The translations under genes were made by a program, and so were the position numbers. Shown here one piece after another: positions 45,836-58,200 of a stretch of DNA of 64,000 nt. Source of the stretch: an uncultured Schlesneria sp. (GTDB lineage Bacteria > Planctomycetota > Planctomycetia > Planctomycetales > Planctomycetaceae); NCBI GenBank assembly GCA_903840265.1, contig CAIMFH010000082.1, positions 1-64,000 of the forward strand, read 5' to 3'. The notes beneath the pieces were generated by a model. That model had not been told where the DNA came from, made no database searches, and saw only the letters and a list, made by a program, of their open reading frames with translations. How positions within the stretch are numbered: the stretch's first letter is position 1; each line of letters starts with the position of its first letter.

Positions 45836-46957
45836 GTGACGCCATTCGATCACATTCCCTATTATCGCTTGTTCCCTTGGCTGCACCTGTTCCGGGCGAT
45901 TGGTCTGGCGTTTTCGTTCCGCCAGTTTCTCATCGCGGGGGGTGCGATCTGCGCATTGTGGATTGGCCACGCGATGGTCGAGTCCATCTATGTCGATCAA
46001 ACGCCGATGGTGATTCTGGGTTGGACTCTGCCGGGTTGGAATGCGGAAGCGTTCGGCACTTCGCAGTCGCGAGCCGAATTGACCGCGGTGATTCTCCGTC
46101 CGTGGGATGACGTTTTGCGGTCGTCAACAGCCGCCTGGGTTCCTCGAGACACCCTCGCACATCGGCTGAAAGCGGTCTTCATCTGCGCGTGGTCGTTCGC
46201 GATGTGGTCGATTTTCGGGATCGCGCTCTGTCGACTGGCCGCGCGACGGTTTACTCGACAAGAAGAAGGCTCATTCCGCAAGGCTGTCCAGTTTGGTCTG
46301 TCCCGGTCAATGCAGGGCATCGTCGCTCCTGCGCTGCCTGCCATTGCTGCCATCGCAGTCATGCTCCCCACAGTCTTGATCGCCGTTTCGGGGAATATTC
46401 CAGTCATTGGTTCAACGTTGGTGACGGTGCTCAGTCCGGTAATCCTGCTCTGCAGTCTGATCGCGGCCGCACTGTTGATCGCAGTCGTTGTCGGCTGGCC
46501 ACTGATGTTGGCCGCGATTGGCACCGACGACTGCGACGGGTTCGGTGGATTGAGTCGCTCGTACAGCTTGTGGACGGGCCGGCCCTGGTACTTTGCCTGG
46601 TGCCTAATTGTGGCGGCTGTTGTCGGAACGGTGGTCGTGCTTCTTGCCAATGTGCTTGCCCAGTGGGCAGTCTATCTGGCAACACTCGTTGTCATGTTCG
46701 GCATGGGCGAAGTTGCGCCCGCCTTTGCCATCAGCCGAACAATTCATGTGTTGATCGTGCTGCTGTTCAAAGCCTATTGCATCAGTTTTTTCTGGACATC
46801 CGCGACGATTATTTATGCCCTCTTGCGGCAAAGCGTCGACGGCATGCCTCTGGATGCGATGGCTTCTGATCGCGATGAACGGCCTGCACGCGACCCCCTG
46901 CCCGTTGTCGGCATGCCGGCCATGGGGGATGCTCCAATTCGCGAAGCTGGTATCTAA
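45836..46957 (+). CDS. Polytopic membrane protein of unknown function
   Basis: 373 residues from a GTG at 45836, my best guess; the frame is open to 45671 but that stretch is Arg/His-rich and unlike protein. Five to six membrane segments are visible, for example FLIAGGAICALWIGHAM, AVFICAWSFAMWSIFGIAL, LPAIAAIAVMLPTVLIAV, LCSLIAAALLIAVVVGWPL and AWCLIVAAVVGTVVVLLANV. The C-terminal 45 residues are polar and end in a Pro/Met-rich tail. No transporter or enzyme signature is seen. It is divergent from the NagB-like gene and 160 bases upstream of the sulfatase gene. Confidence 0.7.
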   Translation: MTPFDHIPYYRLFPWLHLFRAIGLAFSFRQFLIAGGAICALWIGHAMVESIYVDQTPMVILGWTLPGWNAEAFGTSQSRAELTAVILRPWDDVLRSSTAAWVPRDTLAHRLKAVFICAWSFAMWSIFGIALCRLAARRFTRQEEGSFRKAVQFGLSRSMQGIVAPALPAIAAIAVMLPTVLIAVSGNIPVIGSTLVTVLSPVILLCSLIAAALLIAVVVGWPLMLAAIGTDDCDGFGGLSRSYSLWTGRPWYFAWCLIVAAVVGTVVVLLANVLAQWAVYLATLVVMFGMGEVAPAFAISRTIHVLIVLLFKAYCISFFWTSATIIYALLRQSVDGMPLDAMASDRDERPARDPLPVVGMPAMGDAPIREAGI

Positions 46958-47119
46958 CAGCCGAGGTTCACTGTTCACGTCGGGTGGTCGCTGGCGATCT
47001 TCCCAAGCGTTTCTGAGCCATCGCTTTTTCATCGGGTACGATACCGAACTCTAGCGATTTGGCCCTGTGATCGATCCAATAATCGCTGGTGGGAATACTC
47101 TTGGGATTTTGGAGGCCGT

Positions 47120-48763
47120 ATGGCGTGTCGCTGCATGTTTGTGATTTGGATGGTCTCGGCATCATTGGCCTGGGGACAAGATGTGACTGCGGTGGCAAAT
47201 GAAACTTCGCCGCGACGGCCGAACATCGTGTTCTGCTTCGCCGACGACTGGGGCCGATATGCCAGTGCTTACGGCAAGATCGATACGCAGCCGTCCCCAT
47301 CTCAGGTCGTCAAGACTCCAAACATTGATAGCGTCGCGCAACGAGGCGTGCTGTTTCGCAATGCGTTCGTGAACGCTCCATCGTGTACTCCTTGCCGCAG
47401 CTCGTTGCTTTCCGGACGCTACTTTTTCCGTACAGGCCGCGGCGCGATTCTGCAGGGGGCCGAATGGGATTCTTCGATCCCCAGTTTCCCCCTGTTGCTG
47501 CGGGACGCGGGGTATCACATCGGCGAGACTTACAAAGTCTGGAGTCCGGGGACTCCCAATGATGCTCCGTTTGGAGCGGGCAAGTACGCGTACGAAAAGG
47601 CGGGCGGCGCATTTAATAATTTCTCGGAGAACGTCACCAAGCTGGTGGCGGAGGGCGTATCGTTCGATGCCGCGAGCGAACGGATGTACGCCAACGTGCG
47701 AGGCAACTTTGGTGCTTTTCTCGCCGCACGACCGAGTGATCAACCATTTTGCTACTGGTTCGGTCCCACCAACGTGCATCGGCAATGGGTGAAGGGGTCT
47801 GGAAAAGCGCTATGGGGCATCGATCCCGATTCGTTGAAAGGGAAGCTGCCCAAGTTCCTGCCCGATGTGCCTGAGATTCGCGAAGACTTCGCCGACTATC
47901 TGGGTGAGATCCAGGCCTATGATGCTGGCGTCGGTGTCTTGCTGAAGAAGCTGGACGAAATTGGCGAGCGCGACAACACGTTGATCGTGATCAGTGGTGA
48001 TCATGGGGCACCGGGATTTCCGGGTGGGAAGTGTAACCTGTATGACTTCGGTGTCGGCGTGTCACTGGTGGCAGCCTGGCCGGGGCAGACCGGCGGTCGA
48101 GTCGTGGACGACTTCGTCAACCTGATGGATCTGGCACCGACGTTTTTAGAAGCGGGAGGCGTAATGCTTCCGGAAGGGATGAACGGACGTAGCCTGGTCC
48201 CGCTGCTGAAATCAACGATGTCAGGGCAAGTTGATCCGTCGCGAACGTGGGTTGTGACAGGTCGCGAACGGCATGTCGCCGCCGCACGTGACGGCAATCT
48301 CCCCTACCCCCAACGAGCCCTTCGAACTGCGGACTTCCTGCTCATCTCAAATTTCGAGCCGGATCGCTGGCCCATGGGAAGTCCGATGCAGGTCACCGAG
48401 ACGGATGCTCCTTCGGCCCAAGTCCTTGAAAACAACACCTTCGCGGCGTTCCCTGACATGGACGCCAGTCCCACTAAAGCCTGGCTGGTCGCTCATCGGC
48501 ACGATCCCGAATGGAAGCAGGCCTATCACTACGCATTTGGCAAACGCCCGCAGATCGAACTGTACGACCTGAAACGAGATCCCGATCAGATCATGAATGT
48601 GGCGGACGAGAGCACGTATGCAGAGACAAAGCGAGATCTGCTCGCTCAACTTTCTGGCATCTTGAAAGACGCAGGCGATCTTCGAACGGTAGGCGACGGC
48701 AAGACGTTTGAGCGGCCGCCGTTTGTCGATGCGAACGGAGCAGGAGCGAACAAAAAACGCTAA
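47120..48763 (+). CDS. Secreted type I sulfatase
   Basis: 547 residues with a signal peptide ([19 protein letters not shown]) and GGAGG before the ATG. The type I sulfatase signature is intact: [15 protein letters not shown] near residue 88 contains Cys-x-Pro-x-Arg, whose Cys is converted to formylglycine. The metal-binding start [13 protein letters not shown] and the later [15 protein letters not shown] are present. It hydrolyses sulfate esters, probably of algal or host polysaccharides, in the periplasm. Planctomycetes carry many such sulfatases. No maturation enzyme lies in the window. The gene stands alone, convergent with glgX. Confidence 0.95.
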   Translation: MACRCMFVIWMVSASLAWGQDVTAVANETSPRRPNIVFCFADDWGRYASAYGKIDTQPSPSQVVKTPNIDSVAQRGVLFRNAFVNAPSCTPCRSSLLSGRYFFRTGRGAILQGAEWDSSIPSFPLLLRDAGYHIGETYKVWSPGTPNDAPFGAGKYAYEKAGGAFNNFSENVTKLVAEGVSFDAASERMYANVRGNFGAFLAARPSDQPFCYWFGPTNVHRQWVKGSGKALWGIDPDSLKGKLPKFLPDVPEIREDFADYLGEIQAYDAGVGVLLKKLDEIGERDNTLIVISGDHGAPGFPGGKCNLYDFGVGVSLVAAWPGQTGGRVVDDFVNLMDLAPTFLEAGGVMLPEGMNGRSLVPLLKSTMSGQVDPSRTWVVTGRERHVAAARDGNLPYPQRALRTADFLLISNFEPDRWPMGSPMQVTETDAPSAQVLENNTFAAFPDMDASPTKAWLVAHRHDPEWKQAYHYAFGKRPQIELYDLKRDPDQIMNVADESTYAETKRDLLAQLSGILKDAGDLRTVGDGKTFERPPFVDANGAGANKKR

Positions 48764-48887
48764 AAGACCGAACGCGATGACGTCGATTTACGATTTGGCT
48801 TGGGTGCCAAGATCTCACCGGCCTCGGGGTGGCCGTGCTGAAGGAGCAGAAGTCACGGCGACGTCGAGGGCTCCGACACCGTCTTTA

Positions 48888-51071
48888 TCAATCCTCCAAC
48901 ATCCGCGCGATCGACGACTTTGGTGCACTGCCCGCCACGGGGACTCGACGATCAAACGGCCGGCGGCGAAAGAGGGCGATGCTCCGTGCTTGCAAAAGAT
49001 AAGGCTTGCTTGGGTCGTAGATCGTGACCGCGATGTCTCCGTCGGCGGTATCGAACAGCCGTTCCAAGCCTTTCATCTGCTGCAGTTCCACGGGCAGCGT
49101 AAATGGAATGGCTTCGTGATGAGCGTTCATCAGGACCAACAGATGATCGCCGACGATGCACGCGCCGTGCTCGTCGATCTGACTGCAGTGGCCCAACAGC
49201 AGCATACCGAGTGATCGAACGAAGCCCGCGTTCCAAGCCTCGTCATTCATCTGCTGGCCGGTGCTGTCCAGCCAGTAGATTTCCTCGAGTTCATCGCCCC
49301 GGATCGGCCCGCGGAAAAAGTGGCGTCTCGAAAGTGCCGGTTGGGCCTGACGGATTGCGATCAGCTTTTTCGCGAACTCCAGAAATCGCTCTTGTTCAGG
49401 AGACAGATCCCAGTTCAGCCAAGATAAGTAGTTGTCCTGCGAATAGCAGTTGTTGTTACCTTGAGCCGAATGTCCAAGTTCGTCTCCAGACAGAAGCATC
49501 GGTACGCCCTGGGACAGCAACAGCGTGGCCAGCAGATTACGTTTTTGACGTTCACGCAGCACGAGGACGTTCAAGTCTTCGGTCGGACCTTCTGCACCGC
49601 AATTCCAACTGTCGTTGTCGTTGGTGCCGTCGCGGTTTCGTTCGCCATTTGCTTCGTTGTGCTTGTCGTTGTAACTGACAAGATCCTGCAACGAGAACCC
49701 GTCATGGCAAGTCACAAAGTTCACGCTGGCCGATGGGCGGCGTCCGTCATCTTTATACAGATCACTGCTTCCGGCCAACCTGGTCGCCAGTTCGTTGACG
49801 GTCCCTCCGTCCCCTTTCCAGAAGCGTCGCACGCAGTCGCGATAGCGTCCGTTCCATTCCGTCCAGATCACGGGAAAGCGTCCGACCTGATAACCATCGT
49901 CTGCCACGTCCCAAGGTTCCGCAATTAGCTTCACTTGAGAGAGGATGGGGTCCTGATGAATCACGTTGAAGAAGCCGCTCATCAGGTCCACGCTGGTGAA
50001 TTGCCGAGCCAGCGTGGCGGCCAGGTCGAAACGAAAGCCGTCGACGTGCATTTCGGTCACCCAGTACCGCAAGCTGTCCATGATCAACTGCAGGACGCGC
50101 GGGTGACGGATCTGCGGAGTATTGCCGCAGCCCGTAAAATCGACATAGCGAGGGAGATTGTTCGGTTTCAAGCGATAGTAGCTGGCATTGTCGATGCCTC
50201 GCCATGACAGCGTGGGGCCCAGATGATCCCCTTCGCCCGTGTGGTTGTAGACCACATCCAGAATCACTTCGATGCCTGCCGCGTGCAGGGTCCGAACCAT
50301 GGACTTGAATTCCTGGACCATCAGTTCGGGTTCTTTGGCGGCGCAGTAACGTGGGTCGGGCGCGAAGAATCCGAGCGTGTTGTACCCCCAGTAGTTGACG
50401 CGATCTTGTTGTTCGAGAAACCGTTCGTCCACGTGATAGTGGATCGGCAGTAATTCGATCGCCGTGATCCCCAGATCCTTCAAATGGCCCACCGCTGCGG
50501 CGCTGGCCAGGCCCGCATAGGTTCCTCGCAGCCGTTCGGGAACGCCCGGCATCAGTTTGGTGAAGCCTTTGACATGCAATTCGTAGATAATCGTCTTTTC
50601 CCAGGGGGTTCGCAGCAGTCGATCCGTTCCCCAGGTGAAGGCATTGTCGATGATCAAGCCGAGTGGCGCGTAAGGTGCCGAATCGCGTTCGTCAAATGAC
50701 AGGTCCGCGTCGGGGTCGCCATAGCGATAGCCGAACAGGCTGTCGTCCCACTTTAGGCTGCGGCCAATGGCACGGGCATAGGGATCCAGCAGGAGCTTGT
50801 TCGGATTGAATCGATGCCCCAGCCGCGGTGCGTAAGGACCGGTGACTCGCAGGCCATAAAGTGTGCCCGGCTTCAGATCCGGAAAATAGCTGTGAAAGAC
50901 TCGGTAGGTTCGCTCGGTCAGTTCGATTCGTTCCCGCTCATGCGTGTCGTCGGGCGAATCGAACAGGCAGAGTTCCACCTTGGTGGCATGGTCAGAGAAG
51001 ACCGCAATATTGACGCCCGTGCCGTCCCAGGTTGCTCCCAGTGGATAGGGCTGCCCGGGCCAGATGCGCAT
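48888..51071 (-). CDS. glgX: Glycogen debranching enzyme GlgX
   Basis: 727 residues, typical of GlgX/TreX. An N-terminal CBM48 module (about 1-130; YPLGATWDGTGVNIAVFS) precedes a GH13 barrel with EVILDVVYNHTGEG (region I), GFRFDLAATLAR (catalytic Asp near residue 347), a Glu in KLIAEPWD, and FVTCHDGFSLQDLVSYN (conserved His-Asp). It cleaves alpha-1,6 branches of glycogen or limit dextrins in the cytoplasm. GGAGT lies 7 bases before the ATG. No other glycogen gene is near. Confidence 0.95.
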   Translation of the reverse strand: MRIWPGQPYPLGATWDGTGVNIAVFSDHATKVELCLFDSPDDTHERERIELTERTYRVFHSYFPDLKPGTLYGLRVTGPYAPRLGHRFNPNKLLLDPYARAIGRSLKWDDSLFGYRYGDPDADLSFDERDSAPYAPLGLIIDNAFTWGTDRLLRTPWEKTIIYELHVKGFTKLMPGVPERLRGTYAGLASAAAVGHLKDLGITAIELLPIHYHVDERFLEQQDRVNYWGYNTLGFFAPDPRYCAAKEPELMVQEFKSMVRTLHAAGIEVILDVVYNHTGEGDHLGPTLSWRGIDNASYYRLKPNNLPRYVDFTGCGNTPQIRHPRVLQLIMDSLRYWVTEMHVDGFRFDLAATLARQFTSVDLMSGFFNVIHQDPILSQVKLIAEPWDVADDGYQVGRFPVIWTEWNGRYRDCVRRFWKGDGGTVNELATRLAGSSDLYKDDGRRPSASVNFVTCHDGFSLQDLVSYNDKHNEANGERNRDGTNDNDSWNCGAEGPTEDLNVLVLRERQKRNLLATLLLSQGVPMLLSGDELGHSAQGNNNCYSQDNYLSWLNWDLSPEQERFLEFAKKLIAIRQAQPALSRRHFFRGPIRGDELEEIYWLDSTGQQMNDEAWNAGFVRSLGMLLLGHCSQIDEHGACIVGDHLLVLMNAHHEAIPFTLPVELQQMKGLERLFDTADGDIAVTIYDPSKPYLLQARSIALFRRRPFDRRVPVAGSAPKSSIARMLED

Positions 51072-51381
51072 CGCGAAGACTCCGCAACGACGGTGAATCA
51101 GGGTTGCCGACAGTGTCGACCATGGCCCGGAATTCGAGTGATCGGCAATTGACGCCCCGATCTTGAAAGTTCTTGCGAAATCTTGATCCCGAACAGTCGA
51201 TGGAAGCGTCTTCCGTATTCGAAGTTCTCTGACAACGCATCAGTGACGAGCGATTAGGAAATCGCATTTAATCTTGTACCGGCGAACAGTTGCGACTTCT
51301 TCGGTTTCAGAATTGTCCAAGGTCATTTAGACTTCGTCTGGAATTTGCAGACCGCAAGACGAATGCGACGGAGCGCAAAGA
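51072..51381. other. Intergenic region between divergent glgX and uppP
   Basis: 310 bases holding the promoters of both genes. GGAG lies 8 bases before the uppP ATG. I could not assign -35 and -10 boxes with confidence and see no gene. Confidence 0.5.
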
Positions 51382-52200
51382 ATGAGCGATACTATTCGAG
51401 TTTTGATCTTGGCCGTGGTTCAAGGAATTGCCGAGTTCCTGCCAATCAGTTCGTCCGGCCATCTCGTGATTGTGAACGAAGTCTTAAAGCGGTTGCAGGG
51501 CGGCACCATTCCCGACGAAGGGATGACTCTGAACATCGCGCTGCACGTCGGGACGCTCGGTTCGATCCTGGTTGTCTATTTCCAAAGGCTGAAACAGATC
51601 CTGTTGGAAATGGATTGGAAACTCTGCTCGGCCATCGTCATCGCGTCGATTCCTGCCGCGATCTTGGGCATTGGTTTTAAAGATCAATTGGAGCCGCTGT
51701 TTGCCTCGCCTGCCATGGCGGGTTTCGGCCTGCTGGTGACTGCCGCGCTGTTGATCATCGGCCAGCGACTTCAATCGGGCCGTTTCACGGATCGCAATCT
51801 GCCTTGGTCAATCGCATTGATTGTCGGGTGCTTTCAAGGGGTGGCGATCCTGCCCGGAATCTCACGTTCGGGCAGCACGATTTCAGGTGGGTTGCTGAGT
51901 GGGATGGAGCGAGAATCTGCCGCGACGTTCTCATTCCTAATTGCGATCCCGGCGATTGGCGGGGCAGCGCTACTGGAATCAGTGAAATGGCTGAAAAACG
52001 GCGACACGTCGGGGCACGCTGTTCCTGGGCTGACCCTTGTGATCGGAATGATCGTGTCGTTCGTCGTCGGTATCGTAGCGCTGCGGCTCCTAATCCAGTT
52101 GATCTCAAAGCAGCGCCTGCACTGGTTTGGCTATTATTGCCTCTGCATGGGAGTGATCGTGCTGGTCTGGCAGGCCAGCGAGGGGAAGCTGACTCTCTAA
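51382..52200 (+). CDS. uppP: Undecaprenyl-diphosphatase UppP (BacA)
   Basis: 272 residues, normal length, with about eight membrane helices. Both catalytic motifs are present: VQGIAEFLPISSSGHLVI near the N-terminus (Glu-rich BacA motif and the Ser-rich loop) and LPGISRSGSTISGGLLSGM in the middle (PGxSRSxxT). It removes one phosphate from undecaprenyl pyrophosphate to recycle the carrier for cell wall and polysaccharide synthesis, and gives low-level bacitracin resistance. It is convergent with the giant-protein gene. Confidence 0.97.
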   Translation: MSDTIRVLILAVVQGIAEFLPISSSGHLVIVNEVLKRLQGGTIPDEGMTLNIALHVGTLGSILVVYFQRLKQILLEMDWKLCSAIVIASIPAAILGIGFKDQLEPLFASPAMAGFGLLVTAALLIIGQRLQSGRFTDRNLPWSIALIVGCFQGVAILPGISRSGSTISGGLLSGMERESAATFSFLIAIPAIGGAALLESVKWLKNGDTSGHAVPGLTLVIGMIVSFVVGIVALRLLIQLISKQRLHWFGYYCLCMGVIVLVWQASEGKLTL

Positions 52201-52243
52201 GCGCGATTATTCATGAGGGCAAACGATCACCATGTGTTCGAAG

Positions 52244-55200
52244 CTAGCTCTCGACGACCATCACAGAATTCTTCGATTGCTGGCGTTGGATACCTGACCG
52301 AAGGATGGCAATCACCATGATCAGGGGGCCGACTGGTCCTGGGGTCAGCCACAGCCACCAGACCAGACCCATCATCAACCAGGCGAGTGTGGTGTGTCGA
52401 TTCAGCCACTCGCCCCAATCGAGCCGAATGAATCGGCGAAACAGTGGAATGGCGATGAGGCTCAGTATCAGTGCGCCGACCGCGTTGATCCAGCGACGGT
52501 CCAGCAGCCAAAAATTGACCGCATGATTGCCTGCAGCCAGCGAGACTCGAAGAGCCTGTGGCAAGTCGACAAATAGTTCTTCAACCTGCGGCAGTCCAGG
52601 CGGCTCGACGATCGTGACGTTGCGCGATGTCGTGGACGGTTCCATCTGATTGAGCACCGCCACGATACGATTCCATCTCGTCAGGTGCATTGCGATCTTG
52701 GCTGTCGGACTCGAAATGCCAACGGGCAGTCGAGCCGTGAATTGAGACTGCAGGTCAAGGATCAGGCGACGATTCGCCGCCGCCGCGCGCGGATCGTTTC
52801 CCAGTGACTCCTGACGAGCGAGCAGCATTTCGAGCCTGTCGAGTGCCGCGTCCATCCAGTCCAATCTCTTCTCTCCCTTACGGGGGATCATCGCCGCGTC
52901 ACGATAGGGGATCACGGTGACCAGAGTGGTGGTGACGTCGATGTGCAATGGTCGTGGGAGTTCTTCGTGTTGAATCCGTGCCAGACCGGAAGCGGGAGAG
53001 AGACGTTGTTCCCAATTGATCACCAGCACCGACTCTCGAGCCCCTCCCACAAGTGGGATCTGCAGATGATTCTCAAACGGTGTAGGGAGTGATAAGGGAC
53101 GTTCGTCGAGGAAGACGGCGATGGCCTGGAAGCCTTCTGGAACTTCAAACTGAATCGATTCTCGCGTTTGTGACAAGTAGGCCCGCGAGATCCCGACACG
53201 GCTCCCCTGCTCTGTCAGCCAGAGCGAATGATCCAGCATCCGTACTTCGGGGTGATCGACGTGGGTCGTGGTTTGGCTGCGATGCAAGCGGATCGGCAAA
53301 GTTGCCAATTGATACTCGGCAGCCGTCGAATCGGGGCGCAGTTCGCTCAGGATATCGTCGGCCCAACTGGGAGACTCACCAGGTTTCAGCTCTGTTCCTT
53401 CCAGCGGGGTCCAGGCATCAGCGGGGCTAATCAACAGATGGGTCTGTTGCGATGTGGCTTCCTGCGGTTCGGGGAATGGCAATGCCCAATCGCCTTTGAT
53501 CGGCTCCTCAACCACGGTATCGAACGAGATTAAGACTTCACCGGGGTCGGGTAGCAGTGTCAGGTCCAGCCGTCGCCGACCATCGATAGGTTCGTGCCAG
53601 TTGGCTTCTGCACGATCAACACGAACTCGCGACGGATCGAAACTGACTGGGAAGTGGACCCCTATTCGCCGTGGTGAATCTCCTTCGGGTGCCAGCTTCA
53701 TCTGGCCGGCCAGCTTCCACGTCTGGCCCTCACCAAGAGTCAATGCGACAGCCGTTCGCACGGCGCAACGGGCTTGAACGGCCGAAATTCTGATGGATGT
53801 CTTTGGATCAGGATCCGCCGTCTGATAACGGGCGACCAGGCGCGGACCCCCATCGCTAGCCGTCTCGTCGCCGGTGTCGAAAGGTGGCACCCCGCGCGGC
53901 AGCGTCAATTCGACTTCGACATCCGCATCGTGAAACAGTTCCCAGCGGGATTCGACTAGCTCCGCCTCTTCGCATCGGACAAACGGTAATGCCATCGATC
54001 GACCGTAACGTGCCGGCATACTTCCTTTCAGCGTCAACTCCTGGATGCCAGTCGTCTTGTCATTGAGGAAAATCACAACCCGAGTGGGAGAACCTGATCG
54101 ACTTTCCGACCAGCGAAGTCGACGCTCACCTCCCGCTTCCATTACCGAGATCGATTCAATCTGAAGACGGCGATCAACCAGCAAAAAATGCTGGTAAACC
54201 GGAGCCTGCGAAGTTTCCAGGCGTGCCGAAAGTTTCCATTCCAGGCGTCGTCGACCGACGGTCCCGGTTTGGTTCCAGGCCAGGACCCGCCGTCGAGGAA
54301 TTTGAGGAGTCGCCGTGAACTGTGCGGTGGAGCCTTCCCGTGGCTGAAAAATGACTTGCTGTCGCAACGACGGAGGTGAATCGCCCCAGGCTTGCAGGAA
54401 ATCGGCGGCGGAGATTGCCGGCAAGAGTTCAGATTCCAGGTTCTGAGACTCCAATTTATATTCAAGAGGAGAACTGACGGACCACCAGTTCTGCGTCGTC
54501 GAGACTTTGATGCCGGGACCGCGCGTTAACCCGAACGACGGCACTGACCACTGAGTGATCCCGTCGGGCGCCGCAATCAAGATCGTTCCATCAATCGTGA
54601 ATTTTTGCCGCTGCGGTTCGTTAAAGGTGATGCGCAACCGCCTTGGTCCGGCTGCTGCATCGATTACTTCTGTACGGAGTAGATTCGTCGTGCGGATCTC
54701 GCCCTCACGAACCAGGCTTTTGGGTGGCAGATCGATGTCGATGAAGTCGAAGTGACTATCAATCGGTTCGCAGCGAATGCGGAATCGCAATTCGCCGTGA
54801 GTGGAACGCAGATCAAGAGATTGCAGTTGAGAGACATCAATGGCTTGAGGTCGTGCCTCGGGCGGATTCTGCGACCAGCGAACATCGATTGTGCTGGCCG
54901 AGCCGACATCAACGCTGAAGTGGCGTCGATCGGCGACAGCATCGATCGCTCCCTGAGCACCCACAACATCGAAGTACGCGGCTGATTCCGGGAGTTCAAC
55001 AGTCCAGCGTGATGCCGTCGCGATCGGGGTTTTCGCCTGAAAACTGCCACCCAATGCCGTGCGAACACCGGCTCGCTTCAATTCCAGTTCAATATCGAGC
55101 GTGCTTTTTGCCGCCTCCGAGAGTTCACGATTCCAGGCGATTAGGAATCCGCCTTCGGGGGCTACTTGAGCCGGATGTGGAACGCCGTTGATCTTACAGG

Positions 55201-58200
55201 CGTCATTACTCGTGAGGAACGCGTTCGGGATTGGCAGCAGGATCTGATGGTTTGCTGCCGCGTCAAGAAGATGAATCTTAAACGTCGCACGCAGCGAATC
55301 TGCTCCTGCGGGACTGGCCGTCAGGTGGTATTGGGCCGATGCGATCAGGGACTTCGGTGTGTGTGCCCTGGCCTGATTTGCCTGACGCAGCGCCGTCAGC
55401 AATTGCTGGGGTAGATAGACCAGTTGCAATTCTTTCGAGGGTTTGCCGTCAGGATCGACAGGGACCAGAACCGTATAGCGACTGATCGGTGTTTCGGCAG
55501 AGACGGTCGCTGCGGCAGGATTCGATGCGGGTGCTGTTGAGTCTTGGGCATAGCCAGTAACTGCGAGTGCAGCCAACAGCGAGACTGCCGTTCGCCAATC
55601 GAAACTGTGAGTACTTCCCAATGGAACGACTTGCGAGGGATCACGACGTGGAGAGATCACCGATCGACGTGGTGATAGCAAGGCGATGACCGTTCCCGCG
55701 ATCGCCCCCCCAAGGATTTCGGCATACGGAGACGGTGCGAAGCAGGCGCCAGCGACCAGCAACGCCAACCAGTAGGCCGCGATCCGATCGCGATACTTCC
55801 AGCCGAGAATTCGTAGGGTGATTCCTAACATCAGGTTGACGATTAAAGTGATCCAGGCCAGCAGTTTTGTCTGATGCGTCTGCCACGTTTCCAGCCTGAT
55901 TTCGCTTGGAGCTGCCGCAGAAATCGCTTCGTGGACTTGCCACTCTGCAGGCGCAATCAATTCGTGGCTAAAGTCGCCAACGGTTTTGTCGGTGGAAAGA
56001 CTGGGACGCACCAGATCTCGCCAGGATTCGATCACAAACGGATTGAAGAAGGTTTCGTTAGCCGGTCGTCCTAAAGGGCCGAAGATCCTTTCGGTCCATG
56101 CTGACTTCGGAAGCGGCTGTCTCATCCTGACCCCGATCGGTTCAGCATACACTTTCACGGTGGGGGGCAACGCGAACTCCCAGGCAAATCCTAAGACCGG
56201 GGCGGAGATCTGCGGAACAAGAATGCGATGAACGGTACGGACCTCGCCTCCCTGTGAAGGAATCCGATAGAGCAGCTCAATCAGATCCCGACGCGTCGCG
56301 TTCAAGTCGGATAGCAACAGCTCATTTTCCTGACGATTGGGAACAGTGGCCTGCCCCGCGACCGTCACTTGTTGCAGGATGGCCGACGAAGGCAAACGAA
56401 TTCGAAGCTCATCACGTGAGGTTCCATTCTCCAATCGAATCTGCGCGCGATACAGGTCGTATCCTTGCGGATTGGCCGACAACAGCGATCGCAATCGCAT
56501 CGAAACCATCGTCGGGAACTCGTGAGATCGCTCGGGATTTTTCATCGTCAGCGTCAGCTGGGCATTGGCATCGTCAAAAGTCCATGTCCGGGATTGCTCG
56601 ATGACGCTCACGGCTGAAGCGGGGTCGGTATCAGATTCCACGGCGTCGGATGCAAGCGGCTTCGTTGCCGAGTTGTCCATCGATACCGTCTCAACTTGCA
56701 GACCGAGCGAGCCCGGATGCCGGAGTGCGACTTGAGATCGTCGCTCGATCGCTTGTGGAACGATCAGCAAAGCCGGTCGTGATTGCGGTAACCAGCGAGT
56801 TCCACGATGACCTTCGATCTTGATGGAACCGATGGATAGCGGAGGTAATCGCAATTCCCAGAGCTCGCCCGAATTAGGCAAATCCCAATCGGCGTGTTGT
56901 GCTGCGGGCATTCGCTGAGCGAGCAGTTCGCCTTGGCGCGGTGTCGACATCGACCAGCGGGTTTCATTGCCAGTCTGCGTGAGATACACCAGCAACCGAT
57001 CGATCGGCGTCCCTTCCGCCTGGCAGGCGATTCGATAAGTCTCGGTATACTCGGCGGCAGAGGCCACAATGATCGTTTCACTCGATGTTGCGACCCGTCG
57101 CAGACGAGATCCCAACTGCAGTGTTCCACCACCGTCGACGGATTCGCGTCGATACCAGAACTCGCTTTGATTTGCCGCCAGTCGTCGCGGACGGATTGCC
57201 CAAGCCGAGGGATCTTCGGGGGGCGAGATTCGCTCAAGTCGCGAATCCTCAGAAACGAACGGTGAGATTGTTGCCGGCACGACCAGGCCGAGAGTGCTTT
57301 CGACGGTATAGCAATTGAGTGGATGCGGCAGCGGGAGTGGAAAAGAACTGCCCGTCGTCAGTGGACGCCTTCGCGCCAGGACTCGGATCGTGCGTGGCAC
57401 CGTAGGGGCGAGAGCTTCGAGGAATTCGATCGTCAGCAGCGACTGACCACCGGCCTGTGCCGTTGCGTCCCAACCGGCAAGACGTGCCGTGCCTAACTCG
57501 GATGGAAGCCGGACATCGGTAATTTCCCAGTCTGATGGAAACTGGCATTCGGTCTGAAATACTCCGCCGCTCGAGGCAGTCCAGGTTAATTCCGATGTCA
57601 ACGTCCAGGCCGAATCGTTCATCTCAAACAGACTATGGATCTGTGCTGTCAGTGCGGCCTGAGGACGGCCAACCTCCAGGATCAGTTGGGCGTCGGGAAG
57701 CATCTGCTGAAACGTATAGCTTTCGCCTTCCGGTGTGTTCGTGGCCGGTGTTTGTTGCCGAAAACCTGTTGGCCGGAATGAGCGAAGCTGGAGTGGTGCG
57801 ACAATCGTCAGCGTGTGACGGCCCCCGACGAAAATCCCTTCTTTCACAGAGATCTGCGGAGAGATCATGGACGCATTGGGCTTCTGAGCAACCCCATCAA
57901 TCCGGATTGGTCGGCTTCGGCCCAATAACGAACCTGGCAGGCGGACGTTCAATGTTCCGGCCGCGTCAGTTTTGCCAACTCGCGACCAAGTCAATGGCAC
58001 ATCTTGGCCATACGTTACAGCATACACGTCGACACTGGCCGGGATATTGAACGTCAATTCAATCACTGGCGCATCGAATACTTCGACCTGAAACACTGTC
58101 TGAAATCGAAGATCTTGCTCGCGGACAATCGCTCCTAATTCTTGTTCGAACAGAATGACGGGCGTACGGGCAGACGCGGGTTGCGTGTTCGAAGTCGCGA

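Noticed and set aside
52227-52576. Short plus- and minus-strand frames inside the end of the giant gene
   Set aside because: They are antisense or out-of-frame shadows of the well-formed membrane segment coding region.
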